Notes: a model not told the origin generated them from the letters alone. A stretch of DNA of 64,000 nt from Breznakibacter xylanolyticus (GCF_003254275.1 NZ_QKZK01000001.1:106940-170939), one strand, 5' to 3'. Shown: positions 54,148-62,993, counted from the first letter of the stretch. Numbers and translations are program-made.

Positions 54148-55473
54148 ATGAATAAGCAAAAAATCTTTGTTCTCGATACCAACGTGTTATTGCACGATCA
54201 CTTATGTATATACAATTTTCAGGATAATGACGTTGTCATTCCCATTGTGGTTCTCGAGGAGTTGGATCAGTTTAAAAAAGGAAACGATTTAATAAATTTT
54301 CAGGCACGTCAGTTTGCGCGAGAGCTTGATAAACTGGCAGCCGACAGTATGTTTAAGGATGGTTTGCCATTGGGCGACGGGCATGGTAAGTTGTTTGTTG
54401 CTACCGGTAAGCCTTATCCCGAAGAGATGATGGAGTCATTTACCGAGAAAACGCCCGATCATCGTATTTTAGCCATTGCCCTATTTATCGGCAAAAAGTT
54501 TTCTAAGCGACAAACAGTGCTCATCACTAAGGATGTGAATCTGCGTATGAAGGCTAAGTCACTTGGGTTGCAGGCCGAGGATTACGAGACCGATAAGGTG
54601 AAAGATATTGGGATCTTGGAGCATGGCGTGACTGTTTACGACAATTTTGATGAGTCTCTCATTCGTGCATTGTACGAGAAAAACGCTGTGCCGCGTCATG
54701 ATTTTCCGTTGTCTGATGGTGAATTGTTTGCAAATCAGTATTTTGTTCTTAAGAGTGGAAGTCAGAGTGTGCTTGCTCATGTAGATTCTGTGAACCAGGT
54801 GGTGGCACGTGTCGAAAAGCACCACGCCTTTGGAATTGAACCTCGCAATGCCGAACAGACATTTGCGCTTCATGCTTTGTTGAACCCCGACATTAAACTT
54901 GTGTCGCTTACCGGCAAGGCGGGAACCGGGAAAACTCTGTTGGCATTGGCCGCAGCCCTGAGTCTGAATAAACAATACAATGAAATATTGCTGGCGAGGC
55001 CCATCGTTCCGCTCTCTAATCGCGACATTGGGTTTTTGCCGGGTGATGTGAAAGACAAAATTGGCCCTTACATGTTGCCATTGTTCGATAATTTAAGTGT
55101 GATAAAAGGCAAGTTTGGTCCCCAATCTAAGGAGAATTTGATTATCGATGAGATGCAACGCACCGAGCGTTTGGTAATCAGTCCGTTGGCCTATATTCGT
55201 GGGCGAAGTCTCTCCGATGTTTTCTTTATTGTTGACGAAGCTCAAAACCTGACTCCCCACGAGGTCAAAACCATTATCACCCGTGCAGGGGAAGGAACCA
55301 AGATGGTTTTCACGGGCGATGTTCATCAAATTGACACCCCTTATTTGGATATGCAATCCAATGGCTTGGCATATTTGACCGACCGTATGAAGGGGCAGGA
55401 TATTTTTGCGCATGTGAACCTGGTGAAAGGAGAACGAAGCTATTTGGCTGAGTTGGCTTCTGATTTGTTGTAA
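54148..55473 (+). CDS. PIN-PhoH ATPase fusion protein
   Basis: A 441-residue two-domain protein. The N-terminal PIN nuclease domain opens FVLDTNVLLHDH with conserved acids continuing in VVLEELDQFK and HRILAIALFIG...ITKDVNLRMKA. The C-terminal PhoH-type ATPase has Walker A TGKAGTGKTLLALAA at about residue 255 and Walker B FIVDEAQNLTPHE, followed by FTGDVHQID. Such PhoH2/YlaK proteins are thought to be RNA helicase/nucleases. The ATG at 54148 is chosen over 54085, which would overlap the folC control region and add 21 unrelated residues. An inverted repeat follows. Confidence 0.94.
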   Translation: MNKQKIFVLDTNVLLHDHLCIYNFQDNDVVIPIVVLEELDQFKKGNDLINFQARQFARELDKLAADSMFKDGLPLGDGHGKLFVATGKPYPEEMMESFTEKTPDHRILAIALFIGKKFSKRQTVLITKDVNLRMKAKSLGLQAEDYETDKVKDIGILEHGVTVYDNFDESLIRALYEKNAVPRHDFPLSDGELFANQYFVLKSGSQSVLAHVDSVNQVVARVEKHHAFGIEPRNAEQTFALHALLNPDIKLVSLTGKAGTGKTLLALAAALSLNKQYNEILLARPIVPLSNRDIGFLPGDVKDKIGPYMLPLFDNLSVIKGKFGPQSKENLIIDEMQRTERLVISPLAYIRGRSLSDVFFIVDEAQNLTPHEVKTIITRAGEGTKMVFTGDVHQIDTPYLDMQSNGLAYLTDRMKGQDIFAHVNLVKGERSYLAELASDLL

Positions 55474-55502
55474 TGGTTTTGACGGCTCAATATGATTCAT
55501 TC

Positions 55503-55544
55503 CATCCACAGCGGGATACTTAGCATGGGATGTCGCTGTGGATG
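55503..55544 (+). terminator. 11-bp inverted repeat after the PhoH gene
   Basis: CATCCACAGCG and CGCTGTGGATG are perfect arms separated by 20 nt, followed shortly by TTTTAAAT. The loop is long and the T-run short, so terminator action is possible but not certain. Confidence 0.55.
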
Positions 55545-55603
55545 TGTTTTAAATGTTGCACGACAGGCGTCAATAATACATTTCACATTTTGAAAAGGAT
55601 GGT

Positions 55604-55611
55604 TAATTTTG
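55604..55611 (+). promoter_or_regulatory. Candidate -7 element for rex
   Basis: TAATTTTG matches TAnnTTTG, 35 bp before the rex ATG. A TTTCA-N5-TGAAA inverted repeat at 55581-55595 lies just upstream, but its orientation does not fit the usual Rex operator. Confidence 0.45.
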
Positions 55612-55645
55612 TCTTCATTAAAAATGAACAGACAAATCTTCGTTT

Positions 55646-56287
55646 ATGACAAACGATAAGAAGAAAGATAAACTCGTTCCTGAACCGGCATTGCGTCGGA
55701 TGCCTTGTTATTTGGCTTATCTCAAGTTGGCTAAAAATCAGGGAGTAAAGCATATATCTTCGACACATATTGCTCGTGACATGGGAGTTGATCCCACGCA
55801 AGTCACCAAAGATTTGTCGTATACCAGCATCGTGGGACGCACACGGGTGGGCTACGAAGTGGCGCCACTTATTGATGTGTTAGAAGATTTTCTGGGTTTT
55901 ACGGTGATGGACGAAGCCTTTCTGTTTGGTGCCGGAAGTTTGGGGACAGCTTTGTTGCACGACCATGGGTTGCGTCAATTTGGGTTGAAAATTGTGGCTG
56001 CTTTTGATGTTGATCCAAAGATGGTCGGGCAGGAAGTGGGCGGTGTGAAGATTTATCATATCGATGATTTTCCCCGTATCAAAACCGATCAGGTTTTGGT
56101 GGGTATTCTTACTGTGCCGGTGGAACACGCCCAGGAAACAGCTGAGTTGATGGTGAAGGGGGGCATTCGTGCAATATGGAATTTTACACCTGTTCGCATC
56201 CGTCTCGATGATGATATTGTGGTGCAAAACACGTCGTTGTATGCACATTTGGCTGTGATGTTTAATCGTTTACACGGCAAAAAATAA
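55646..56287 (+). CDS. rex: Redox-sensing repressor Rex
   Basis: The 213-residue protein has an N-terminal winged helix (RRMPCYLAYLKLAKNQG, then STHIARDMGVDPTQVTKDLSY) and a Rossmann domain with LFGAGSLGTALLHD near residue 92. Rex represses fermentation and respiration genes until NADH rises. The ATG at 55646 is clear. No canonical operator was found beside the gene, so autoregulation cannot be claimed. It is followed after 15 bp by the apbE gene, with which it probably shares a transcript. Confidence 0.95.
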   Translation: MTNDKKKDKLVPEPALRRMPCYLAYLKLAKNQGVKHISSTHIARDMGVDPTQVTKDLSYTSIVGRTRVGYEVAPLIDVLEDFLGFTVMDEAFLFGAGSLGTALLHDHGLRQFGLKIVAAFDVDPKMVGQEVGGVKIYHIDDFPRIKTDQVLVGILTVPVEHAQETAELMVKGGIRAIWNFTPVRIRLDDDIVVQNTSLYAHLAVMFNRLHGKK

Positions 56288-56302
56288 TTAAACAACAATT
56301 TG

Positions 56303-57316
56303 ATGAAGTCTGTTTTTGGGGTGTTGGTTGTATTGGTGTTGTTGGCCGGTTGTCGGCAACCTGCACCTTATGTTGTGAATGAAGGAATGGTGTTTGGAAC
56401 CACTTATCGGATTGTCTATCAATCTGAAGTCGATTATCATGCCGACATCACTGCTGCTATTGAGGAGGTCAATCAAAGTTGGTCGCCTTTTGAAAAGCAA
56501 TCGATTATCACACGGGTGAATCGGAACGATTCTGATGTGGTTGTGAATGATCATTTTATCAATGTATTTGACAAATCTGTTGAGATTTCAAAGGCGACCC
56601 ATGGTGCATTTGATATCACAGTGGCGCCTTTGGTGAACGCATGGGGTTTTGGATTTAAGAAAAAAGATAGCATTACGACTGAACTCATTGATAGTCTTCG
56701 GTTGTTTGTCGGGATGGAAAAAGTACAGCGTGTCGACCATCGTGTTATGAAACAAGATGGTCGCATCATGCTCGATGCCAGTGCTATTGCTAAAGGTTAC
56801 GGTGTGGATGTGGCTGCTTTATGCCTCGAAAAGCATGGCGTTGCCAATTATTTGGTGGAGATAGGTGGAGAAGTGCGAACCAAAGGTGTCAATACACAGG
56901 GTCAATCGTGGCGTGTGGGAATCGATAAACCCATTGATGATCCCACGGTTCAGGATCGTCAACTACAGGCCATTGTGGCGCTTGATGGTGTGTCTTTGGC
57001 CACATCGGGCAATTATCGTAATTTTTATGTCGATGGTGGGCGTAAGTTTGCGCATACTATACATCCCCAAACCGGTTATCCCGTTCAGTCCGATATATTG
57101 AGCGCTTCGGTGATTGCCCCCGACTGCATGACTGCCGATGCTTACGCGACAGCTTTCATGGTGTTAGGTTCCGATAGGGCAATGGCCATCGTAAATGCGA
57201 ATCCTTCCCTCGAAGCTTTTTTTATCTGTACTGACAGTCAGGGAGAGATGAGAGAAATCTACTCGCCAGGTTTTGAAAAAATAATTGTCGAAATTGTTGA
57301 CGATCGCGTTCGTTGA
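56303..57316 (+). CDS. apbE: FAD:protein FMN transferase ApbE, lipoprotein
   Basis: The 337-residue enzyme attaches FMN to threonines of NqrB/NqrC or RnfG-type subunits. A lipobox VLLAGC (Cys17) fits a periplasm-facing lipoprotein. Family motifs are GTTYRI near residue 33, LDASAIAKGYGVD, VEIGGEVRTKG, and the metal-binding MTADAYATAFMVLG. The ATG at 56303 is chosen over a TTG codon just before. It follows rex at 15 bp. No nqr or rnf gene is visible here, but the small cysteine-containing protein on the opposite side may be related. Confidence 0.95.
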   Translation: MKSVFGVLVVLVLLAGCRQPAPYVVNEGMVFGTTYRIVYQSEVDYHADITAAIEEVNQSWSPFEKQSIITRVNRNDSDVVVNDHFINVFDKSVEISKATHGAFDITVAPLVNAWGFGFKKKDSITTELIDSLRLFVGMEKVQRVDHRVMKQDGRIMLDASAIAKGYGVDVAALCLEKHGVANYLVEIGGEVRTKGVNTQGQSWRVGIDKPIDDPTVQDRQLQAIVALDGVSLATSGNYRNFYVDGGRKFAHTIHPQTGYPVQSDILSASVIAPDCMTADAYATAFMVLGSDRAMAIVNANPSLEAFFICTDSQGEMREIYSPGFEKIIVEIVDDRVR

Positions 57317-57466
57317 TGATGGGATAAATGATAAAAGGAAGTTGTTGACGACCTGTTATTAACTGTGCGCTTCAAAAACTAAGCGTGATATTTTTTCGGT
57401 ATTTTCTTGCTGATTACGAGTGCATTATTTTTTAGAGTAGCAAATTATCGCTTTGTAGAAAAAGTT

Positions 57467-57715
57467 TTAGCAGCCACCCTGATTTTGAGACGAATCGCTT
57501 TTTTTGTCTAATAGAGGGCGAAAACGGGTCACTTCTTTTTGAGCCATTTTATCCTGGGTGGTAGCGCAATAAATGCCTCGTTTTGACATCTCTTTGTTGC
57601 TGCCAATGTGTAAGTTGGGGAATTTGCCATTTTTTCGGATCAGGATTCTGATGGCCAAAAAAACAAATACCAATCCCATTAACAATAAGGTGGGGATAAA
57701 TAGTTTCCAGAACAT
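57467..57715 (-). CDS. 82-residue membrane-anchored protein with cysteine motif
   Basis: The protein has one N-terminal membrane helix (PTLLLMGLVFVFLAIRILI), a basic turn (RKNGKFPNLHIG), then SNKEMSKRGIYCATTQD with Cys50, and ends in GGC (Cys82). I believe this matches a small family recurring in Bacteroidota near respiratory or flavin genes, annotated only as a membrane or secreted protein; I know of no proven function. It converges on apbE with a 150-bp gap. A -7 candidate TAATTTTG (57735-57742, minus) lies 20 bp before the ATG, which supports expression. Confidence 0.8.
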   Translation of the reverse strand: MFWKLFIPTLLLMGLVFVFLAIRILIRKNGKFPNLHIGSNKEMSKRGIYCATTQDKMAQKEVTRFRPLLDKKSDSSQNQGGC

Positions 57716-57734
57716 GGTTGTGCTTTTAATGGTG

Positions 57735-57742
57735 CAAAATTA
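57735..57742 (-). promoter_or_regulatory. Candidate -7 element for the small cysteine protein gene
   Basis: On the minus strand this is TAATTTTG. A TTTG lies at 57758-57761 with a 15-bp spacer, shorter than the ideal 19. Confidence 0.5.
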
Positions 57743-57870
57743 GTGTTATTCATTAAACAAACCGAGATTGAAACTGTTTGATTGTTGAAGAAAAAAACAA
57801 TCACTCGGTTCTTATGTCTTTTCAGATGCGGGATACAGAATTCGCGGTGTCTGAAAAAGCTTTTTTCATC

Positions 57871-57878
57871 TATTTTTG
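57871..57878 (+). promoter_or_regulatory. Candidate -7 element for the fused E1 gene
   Basis: TATTTTTG followed by TAGACAACG, 30 bp before the ATG at 57909, matches TAnnTTTG. No TTTG lies at the usual -33 distance. Confidence 0.5.
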
Positions 57879-57908
57879 TAGACAACGACCCGAAAAGATT
57901 GATATAAA

Positions 57909-60335
57909 ATGAATTTAGATAATGTAGAGGGGCTTAATTTTGAGCAGTTTAGGAGTGAAGTTCTGATTGATTATAAAACAGCTTGTGTGAGCCGTCAAAT
58001 GAGTGTGATGGCGCGCAAAGAGGTGCTTAATGGCCGCGCCAAGTTTGGCATTTTTGGTGATGGTAAAGAAGTACCTCAGTTGGCCATGGCCAAGCATTTT
58101 TTGCCGGGTGATTGGCGTTCGGGGTACTATCGCGACCAAACATTTATGCTTGCCACGGGAATGTTGACTCCCAAGATCTTTTTCGCCCAATTGTATGGTG
58201 AGACAGATGCCGAACGTAACCCCGATAACGGCGGCCGATCTTTTAATAATCATTTTGGAAGTCGTTTGATTGATGATAACGATCATATGCGCAATCATTT
58301 ATCGCAGCGCAATAGCTCATCCGATATTTCGCCCACGGCCGGCCAAATGCCTCGTTTGTTGGGTTTGGCTCTGGCATCTAAAATCTATCGTCATCATCCT
58401 CAATTATCTGGTGACGGCTTTAGTGATAGGGGCAATGAAGTTGCCTGGGGCACCATTGGTGATGCCAGTACTTCCGAAGGTCATTTTTGGGAAACGATGA
58501 ATGCGGCCGGTGTTTTACAAATCCCCATGGCTGTGTCGGTGTGGGACGATGGTTACGGCATCTCTGTACCTACACACCGGCAAACCGTTCATGCAAATAT
58601 TTCCAAGGCGTTAAAGGGTTTTGAGAAAAATGGCAGGGATACTTCTGGAATCGTGATTCTCACGGCCAAGGGTTGGGACTATCCTGCTTTATGCCAGATG
58701 TATGAACAGGGCATTCGTCGTTGTCGTCGTGAGCATGTGCCCGTGTTGTTTCATGTTGATGAATTGACGCAGCCATTGGGGCATTCATCATCGGGATCGC
58801 ACGAGCGTTATAAGACGACTGAGCGAATGGCTTGGGAGAAAGAACGCGATTGCATTGCCCGCATGCGCTCATGGATGCTCGATAGCGGGTTGGCCGATGA
58901 AGCGTTGTTAGAGTCTATTGAAGATGAGGCCATGCACGAGGTTCGTCGCGCCATGAAAGAGGCCTATGCCGAGTACATATCGCCCATCGAAAATGAACGC
59001 ACGCAATTGCTCGAAATTATTCGTTGTAGCAGTTGTAGCTGTGAGGGGCACAAGCAACATTTGATTGACAATGAGATTAATAAACTTAAAACAGTATTGA
59101 CGCTCAATCGCAAAGAAATTTTGGCAACTGCCCGCCGGATTTTACGTCACATTTGTGCCGATTGTGATCGACCGGGTGGTTTGAAAAGCGATCTTAAGTT
59201 ATGGGTCAAAGAGTATCGCCAGCGTGGTCATCAGATGTTTAGTGCCTGGCTTTACAGTGAATCTGATTCATCGGCACTCAAAGTTACTCCGGTTGCACCT
59301 GTATTTGACGAGGATGCCCCCCTGGTTCCGGGGCGGGAAATCATTCGCGATAATTTTGATGTGCTATTGGCTCGCGATTCACGTGTGTTGGTTTTTGGAG
59401 AAGATGTGGGACAGCTGGGTGGCGTCAATCAAACCCTCGAAGGGTTGCAGCAAAAGCATGGCGAGATACGTGTGTTCGATACCGGCATTCGAGAGACATC
59501 CATTGTGGGAAAGGGCATCGGATTGGCGCTTCGTGGTTTGCGGCCGATTGCTGAGATTCAGTATTTTGATTATCTGTTATATGCCCTTCAAACGATGAGT
59601 GACGATTTGGCGACTTTGCGTTATCGCACCAAAAATGGGCAGCAAGCACCGCTTATCATCAGTACACGTGGGCACCGACTCGAGGGGATTTGGCATTCGG
59701 GTTCACCCATGAGCATGGTCATTAACTCAGTGAGAGGGATGTATGTATGCGTTCCGCGCGACATGACTCGAGCAGCCGGGTTTTATAATACCTTGCTTAA
59801 GGGCAATGATCCGGGATTGGTCATTGAGCCCCTGAATGGGTATCGTCTTCGTGAGCGGCGGCCTGTCAATATGGGTGATTTTTGCATTCCGTTGGGGTAT
59901 CCCGAAGTGATATGTGAGGGAAATGATGTCACAGTTGTGACTTATGGCGCGTGTGTGCGCATCGCTCACGAGGCTGTGCAGGCATTGGCGCAGGTAGGGG
60001 TGTCTGTCGAGCTGATTGATGTTCAGACGTTGCTTCCTTTCGATATAGATAAGCGGATTGTCGAGTCAGTTCGTAAAACCGGCCGAGTGGTATTTTTTGA
60101 TGAAGATGTGCCCGGAGGAGCCACGGCATATATGATGCAGCAAGTGGTTGAAGAGCAAGGCGGATTTTATCACCTCGATGCCAAACCCGTCACCGTTACC
60201 GCACGGCAACATCGCCCGGCTTACGGTACTGATGGAGATTATTTCAGCAATCCGAGCGCCGAAGATGTGTATGAAGCTGTCTATGCCTTAATGGCAGAGT
60301 CGGATCCCAAGCGTTTTCCACCCATTTACGATTGA
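57909..60335 (+). CDS. 2-oxoacid dehydrogenase E1, fused alpha and beta subunits
   Basis: The 808-residue thiamine-diphosphate enzyme joins both E1 subunits in one chain. The alpha part (residues ~1-360) carries GDASTSEGHFWETMNAAG near 183 and WDDGYGISVP. The beta part (~460-800) shows GEDVGQLGGVNQTLEGL, FDTGIRETSIVGKGIGLAL and a C-terminal PGGATAYMMQQV. The pattern fits branched-chain or acetoin-type E1; no E2 or E3 gene lies nearby. Unusually, the linker holds five cysteines: Cys373, Cys376 and Cys378, then Cys416 and Cys419 (CX2CXC...CX2C), which could bind metal. Substrate is not determined. Confidence 0.92.
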   Translation: MNLDNVEGLNFEQFRSEVLIDYKTACVSRQMSVMARKEVLNGRAKFGIFGDGKEVPQLAMAKHFLPGDWRSGYYRDQTFMLATGMLTPKIFFAQLYGETDAERNPDNGGRSFNNHFGSRLIDDNDHMRNHLSQRNSSSDISPTAGQMPRLLGLALASKIYRHHPQLSGDGFSDRGNEVAWGTIGDASTSEGHFWETMNAAGVLQIPMAVSVWDDGYGISVPTHRQTVHANISKALKGFEKNGRDTSGIVILTAKGWDYPALCQMYEQGIRRCRREHVPVLFHVDELTQPLGHSSSGSHERYKTTERMAWEKERDCIARMRSWMLDSGLADEALLESIEDEAMHEVRRAMKEAYAEYISPIENERTQLLEIIRCSSCSCEGHKQHLIDNEINKLKTVLTLNRKEILATARRILRHICADCDRPGGLKSDLKLWVKEYRQRGHQMFSAWLYSESDSSALKVTPVAPVFDEDAPLVPGREIIRDNFDVLLARDSRVLVFGEDVGQLGGVNQTLEGLQQKHGEIRVFDTGIRETSIVGKGIGLALRGLRPIAEIQYFDYLLYALQTMSDDLATLRYRTKNGQQAPLIISTRGHRLEGIWHSGSPMSMVINSVRGMYVCVPRDMTRAAGFYNTLLKGNDPGLVIEPLNGYRLRERRPVNMGDFCIPLGYPEVICEGNDVTVVTYGACVRIAHEAVQALAQVGVSVELIDVQTLLPFDIDKRIVESVRKTGRVVFFDEDVPGGATAYMMQQVVEEQGGFYHLDAKPVTVTARQHRPAYGTDGDYFSNPSAEDVYEAVYALMAESDPKRFPPIYD

Positions 60336-60483
60336 AAAAGCCGAACGGAGTGTTAAAAAAATGATAATGCATCAAAAAAAAACAATTTCATTTCTCATTC
60401 TATCGAAAATGGACTAATTTGAAAATTAGAAGTGATTCACAATATCATCCCAAAGATGAAGAATTGAGAGGGGGAAAGTCAGG
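60336..60483. other. Leader region upstream of yqgE
   Basis: It is AT-rich with a perfect 7-bp inverted repeat CTAATTT-GA-AAATTAG at 60414-60429 and a purine-rich GAGAGGGGGAAAG just before the short reading frame at 60484. No full -7/-33 pair was found. Confidence 0.5.
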
Positions 60484-60534
60484 ATGAACAGACAACTCGG
60501 GCGTGTTTCAGTCGGGTGTCACAATCTCCGGTAA
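60484..60534 (+). CDS. Possible 16-residue upstream peptide of yqgE
   Basis: ATG at 60484 opens a frame MNRQLGRVSVGCHNLR that stops at TAA 60532-60534, one base before the yqgE ATG at 60536. A purine-rich GAGAGGGGG sits at a Shine-Dalgarno distance, better than most genes in the window. This arrangement would allow translational coupling, but a chance reading frame cannot be excluded. Confidence 0.35.
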   Translation: MNRQLGRVSVGCHNLR

Positions 60535-60535
60535 C

Positions 60536-61132
60536 ATGAAAAGTTTGAAGCTAAATATTTTTGAAGCCACCGAACCTCAGCTGGCACCGGCCAAAGGCCG
60601 TGTGCTCATTGCAGAGCCGTTTATGGAGGAACCGTTTTTCAAGCGATCTATCGTTTATTTAGCGGAGTATAATCACGAAGGTGCGGTGGGGTTTTTGCTG
60701 AATAAGTCATCGGAACTGTATCCGGATGAGATGATTGAAGATTTGTTCAACTTTCGGGGGCGTTTATTTATCGGAGGTCCGGTAGAGTCTGACAGTCTGC
60801 ATTATATTCATACGTTGGGGGCGATGGTGACCGGATCTATAAAAATATCTGACAACCTATATTGGGGAGGTGATTTTGAAAAAATAAAAAGCCTCATCAA
60901 CATTGGGATGGCTAACGAAAACAATGTGAAGTTTTTTGCCGGTTACTCCGGTTGGGCAACCGGCCAGCTTGAGCATGAAATTATGGAGAAAAGTTGGGTG
61001 GTTGCCGATGTGGCTGACGATTTGGTCATGAATAATAATGTAGATAATTATTGGCAGAAAATGCTTGAGGAATTGGGGGGAGATGTTTATCGGTCGTGGG
61101 CCAATTTCCCCCATAATCCGGCCTTTAATTAA
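60536..61132 (+). CDS. YqgE/AlgH family protein
   Basis: The 198-residue sequence shows the family pattern: GRVLIAEPFMEEPFFKRSIVYLAEYNHEGAVGFLLNK in separate blocks, RLFIGGPVESDSLHYIHTLG, and FFAGYSGWATGQLEHEI. YqgE/AlgH proteins are widespread with no proven biochemical role; in Pseudomonas one affects alginate gene control. The ATG 60536 is preferred over a GTG at 60503. It ends 8 bp inside the convergent class IV aminotransferase gene (61125-61132). Confidence 0.92.
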   Translation: MKSLKLNIFEATEPQLAPAKGRVLIAEPFMEEPFFKRSIVYLAEYNHEGAVGFLLNKSSELYPDEMIEDLFNFRGRLFIGGPVESDSLHYIHTLGAMVTGSIKISDNLYWGGDFEKIKSLINIGMANENNVKFFAGYSGWATGQLEHEIMEKSWVVADVADDLVMNNNVDNYWQKMLEELGGDVYRSWANFPHNPAFN

Positions 61133-61982
61133 TTGATTTGATAAATTCCAGATACAGTTGTTTGGTTTTGATGTTGAAGTATCGCAGGTCATCAATTCCT
61201 ACCACCCATTGAATGCCTTGTATGGCATTGGTTACAAATATTTCATCGGCCTTTCTAATATTTTCTTCCGACACGCCGGGCATTTCGAAAACTTCAATAT
61301 TTAGATTCCGCGCCAGTGCAATGACTTGACGTCGCATGATGCCATCAACACAACCAGATGCGATGGTGGGCGTGTATAGTTTGTCGTTCTTAAACCAGAA
61401 AAGGTTCGATGAAATGGATTCGATGATCATTCCATTGGTGTTGACGATGAAGCATTCGGTGAGGTTGTTGCGCTGTTTGTATTTGGCTGCCATCACGTAC
61501 AGTAATGCGCTTCCGGTTTTGTAGGGAGATAGCACATCGGGGCTTTTGCCCATGTCGCGAAAAATGCCTGCGACCAATCCTTTCTCGTTCATTTCAAAGG
61601 TGCTCTGGTCGATGGGGGTCGCCTCAAGCAGGTATGAGCTTTGGTCGGTTGCCGGTGTGTATAGGCCGCCATCTTTTCGGAACACCATCAATCGTACACG
61701 CGAGGAGATGAAGTACCGGTTACGGTTGATGAGACTTTCAATTTTTTTCTCTAAAACATCACACGTAGGCAAGCTGTCCGGTTCCATTCCGGTTGCCTGC
61801 ATGGCGCGTTTGATACGGCTGTAATGTTCACCCAACGCAAAGGGGCGATTCCCAAAACATCGGATGGTTTCAAAAACGGAATCGCCATAGCGAAAGGCGC
61901 GATTGGCAGTGGTGATTTTTACCGAATCGACAGGGATTAAGTGCCCATCGAAGCAGCAGTAGTTGGTGTTTGAAGCGGTCAT
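61125..61982 (-). CDS. Class IV aminotransferase (aminodeoxychorismate lyase/BCAT-like)
   Basis: The 285-residue PLP enzyme has the fold-type IV landmarks: AFRYGDSVFETIRC early, RVRLMVFR, the likely PLP lysine in LSPYKTGSALLYVMAAKYK, ECFIVNTNGMIIESISSNLFW and ADEIFVTNAIQGIQWV. Such sequences serve as 4-amino-4-deoxychorismate lyase (PabC) in folate synthesis or branched-chain/D-amino acid aminotransferases; here PabC is slightly favoured by length. It overlaps the gmhB start by 4 bp, so these are co-translated. Confidence 0.87.
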   Translation of the reverse strand: MTASNTNYCCFDGHLIPVDSVKITTANRAFRYGDSVFETIRCFGNRPFALGEHYSRIKRAMQATGMEPDSLPTCDVLEKKIESLINRNRYFISSRVRLMVFRKDGGLYTPATDQSSYLLEATPIDQSTFEMNEKGLVAGIFRDMGKSPDVLSPYKTGSALLYVMAAKYKQRNNLTECFIVNTNGMIIESISSNLFWFKNDKLYTPTIASGCVDGIMRRQVIALARNLNIEVFEMPGVSEENIRKADEIFVTNAIQGIQWVVGIDDLRYFNIKTKQLYLEFIKSIN

Positions 61983-62482
61983 GGGCGGTCGTTGACAATC
62001 TGTTGGCAGGCATCCATAATGGAAGCGTTGGCATCAATTTTAAAACATCTTTTCAATCCGGCTGCCTCACCGGCCTCAATGTCGCGTTTTGAGTCCCCGA
62101 TGAGATAGCTTTGGTTGGGATCGATCTCCAACTCGTTGATGGCCTCAAGAATCATTTGTGGTGAAGGTTTGCGGCAGCTGCAGGGGGCTACCGATTCGTG
62201 GTGGGGGCATACCTTGATGGCCGATAATTGGATGCCACATTGGCTCAGTTCGTTTTGCAGGTGGGTGTGCACAGCATTTACATCATCGAGCGTGTAAATG
62301 CCTTTTGCCACTCCTCCCTGGTTGGTGACCACCACCAGCATGAATCCGGCATCAGACAGCATCTTGAGTCCTTCGCGAATGCCGGGATTGATGACAAAAT
62401 CGTTAACCCGGTATATGTAATAATGGCCTTCGTCACTGTTGATGACGCCATCACGATCAATAAATACGGCTTTATGTTTCAT
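61979..62482 (-). CDS. gmhB: Histidinol-phosphatase/heptose-bisphosphatase GmhB-like
   Basis: The 167-residue HAD-IIIA phosphatase opens AVFIDRDGVINSDEG (Asp9, Asp11), then VVTNQGGVAKGIYT, the zinc loop CPHHESVAPCSCRKPSP, and YLIGDSKRDIEAGEAAG. GmhB removes the 7-phosphate of heptose bisphosphate for lipopolysaccharide core; related enzymes act on histidinol phosphate. The ATG 62482 is chosen; a frame continues to 62545 but would add 21 unrelated residues overlapping the next gene. Confidence 0.9.
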   Translation of the reverse strand: MKHKAVFIDRDGVINSDEGHYYIYRVNDFVINPGIREGLKMLSDAGFMLVVVTNQGGVAKGIYTLDDVNAVHTHLQNELSQCGIQLSAIKVCPHHESVAPCSCRKPSPQMILEAINELEIDPNQSYLIGDSKRDIEAGEAAGLKRCFKIDANASIMDACQQIVNDRP

Positions 62483-62528
62483 GGTGTGTTGGTTGCACAA
62501 TTGAGAGTATGCGGCTGCATCTATCTTT

Positions 62529-62981
62529 TTAGCAGTTTTTATCATTATTTTCGAAGGCGCTGTGATTTGCCAATTGTTTATAGATGAATTCTATGAGGCG
62601 ATTTTTTTTATACTCGAACCATTGTTGTCGATAATCGTCCGTATCATTGATTTCATCTTTGAAATGTTTGAAAGGCTTTTGTTGATTAAGCGCTCGAATC
62701 AGTCTGTTTTGTAGTTTTTTGTTGTCAATTATTTCTGAAAAATCTGCCATGATTTTAAAAGCTTCATGGGAGTCAAATGGTTTTATCTCTAGATAATCAG
62801 TTCTGTTATTTTCAATTTCATCACAATCCTCTTTCCATATATCGTTATCGATGTCAAACCATTGAGGATTTAAAGAGTCTGGTATGATTTTGATGTCGTT
62901 GGTTTTCTGATGAACGAAACACCGCATCCCGGCATCGAGATTTTCGGCTATTTCATAGATTGTGCTATCTGATAGTATCAC
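62529..62981 (-). CDS. UPF0158 family protein
   Basis: A 150-residue acidic helical protein. The opening IYEIAENLDAGMRCFVHQKT, the central DYLEIKPFDSHEAFKIMADF, and LIRALNQQKPFKHFKDEI with QQWFEYKKNRLIEF match the UPF0158 (PF03682) pattern. The family has no known function. It sits 12 bp after the rhomboid gene in transcription order and 46 bp before gmhB, so it is part of the same unit. Confidence 0.85.
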   Translation of the reverse strand: MILSDSTIYEIAENLDAGMRCFVHQKTNDIKIIPDSLNPQWFDIDNDIWKEDCDEIENNRTDYLEIKPFDSHEAFKIMADFSEIIDNKKLQNRLIRALNQQKPFKHFKDEINDTDDYRQQWFEYKKNRLIEFIYKQLANHSAFENNDKNC

Positions 62982-62993
62982 TAAAAAACAGGT

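Noticed and set aside
55581-55595. Rex operator upstream of rex
   Set aside because: The inverted repeat reads TTTCA-N5-TGAAA. The known operator is TTGTGAA-N4-TTCACAA, with the half-sites in the other orientation.
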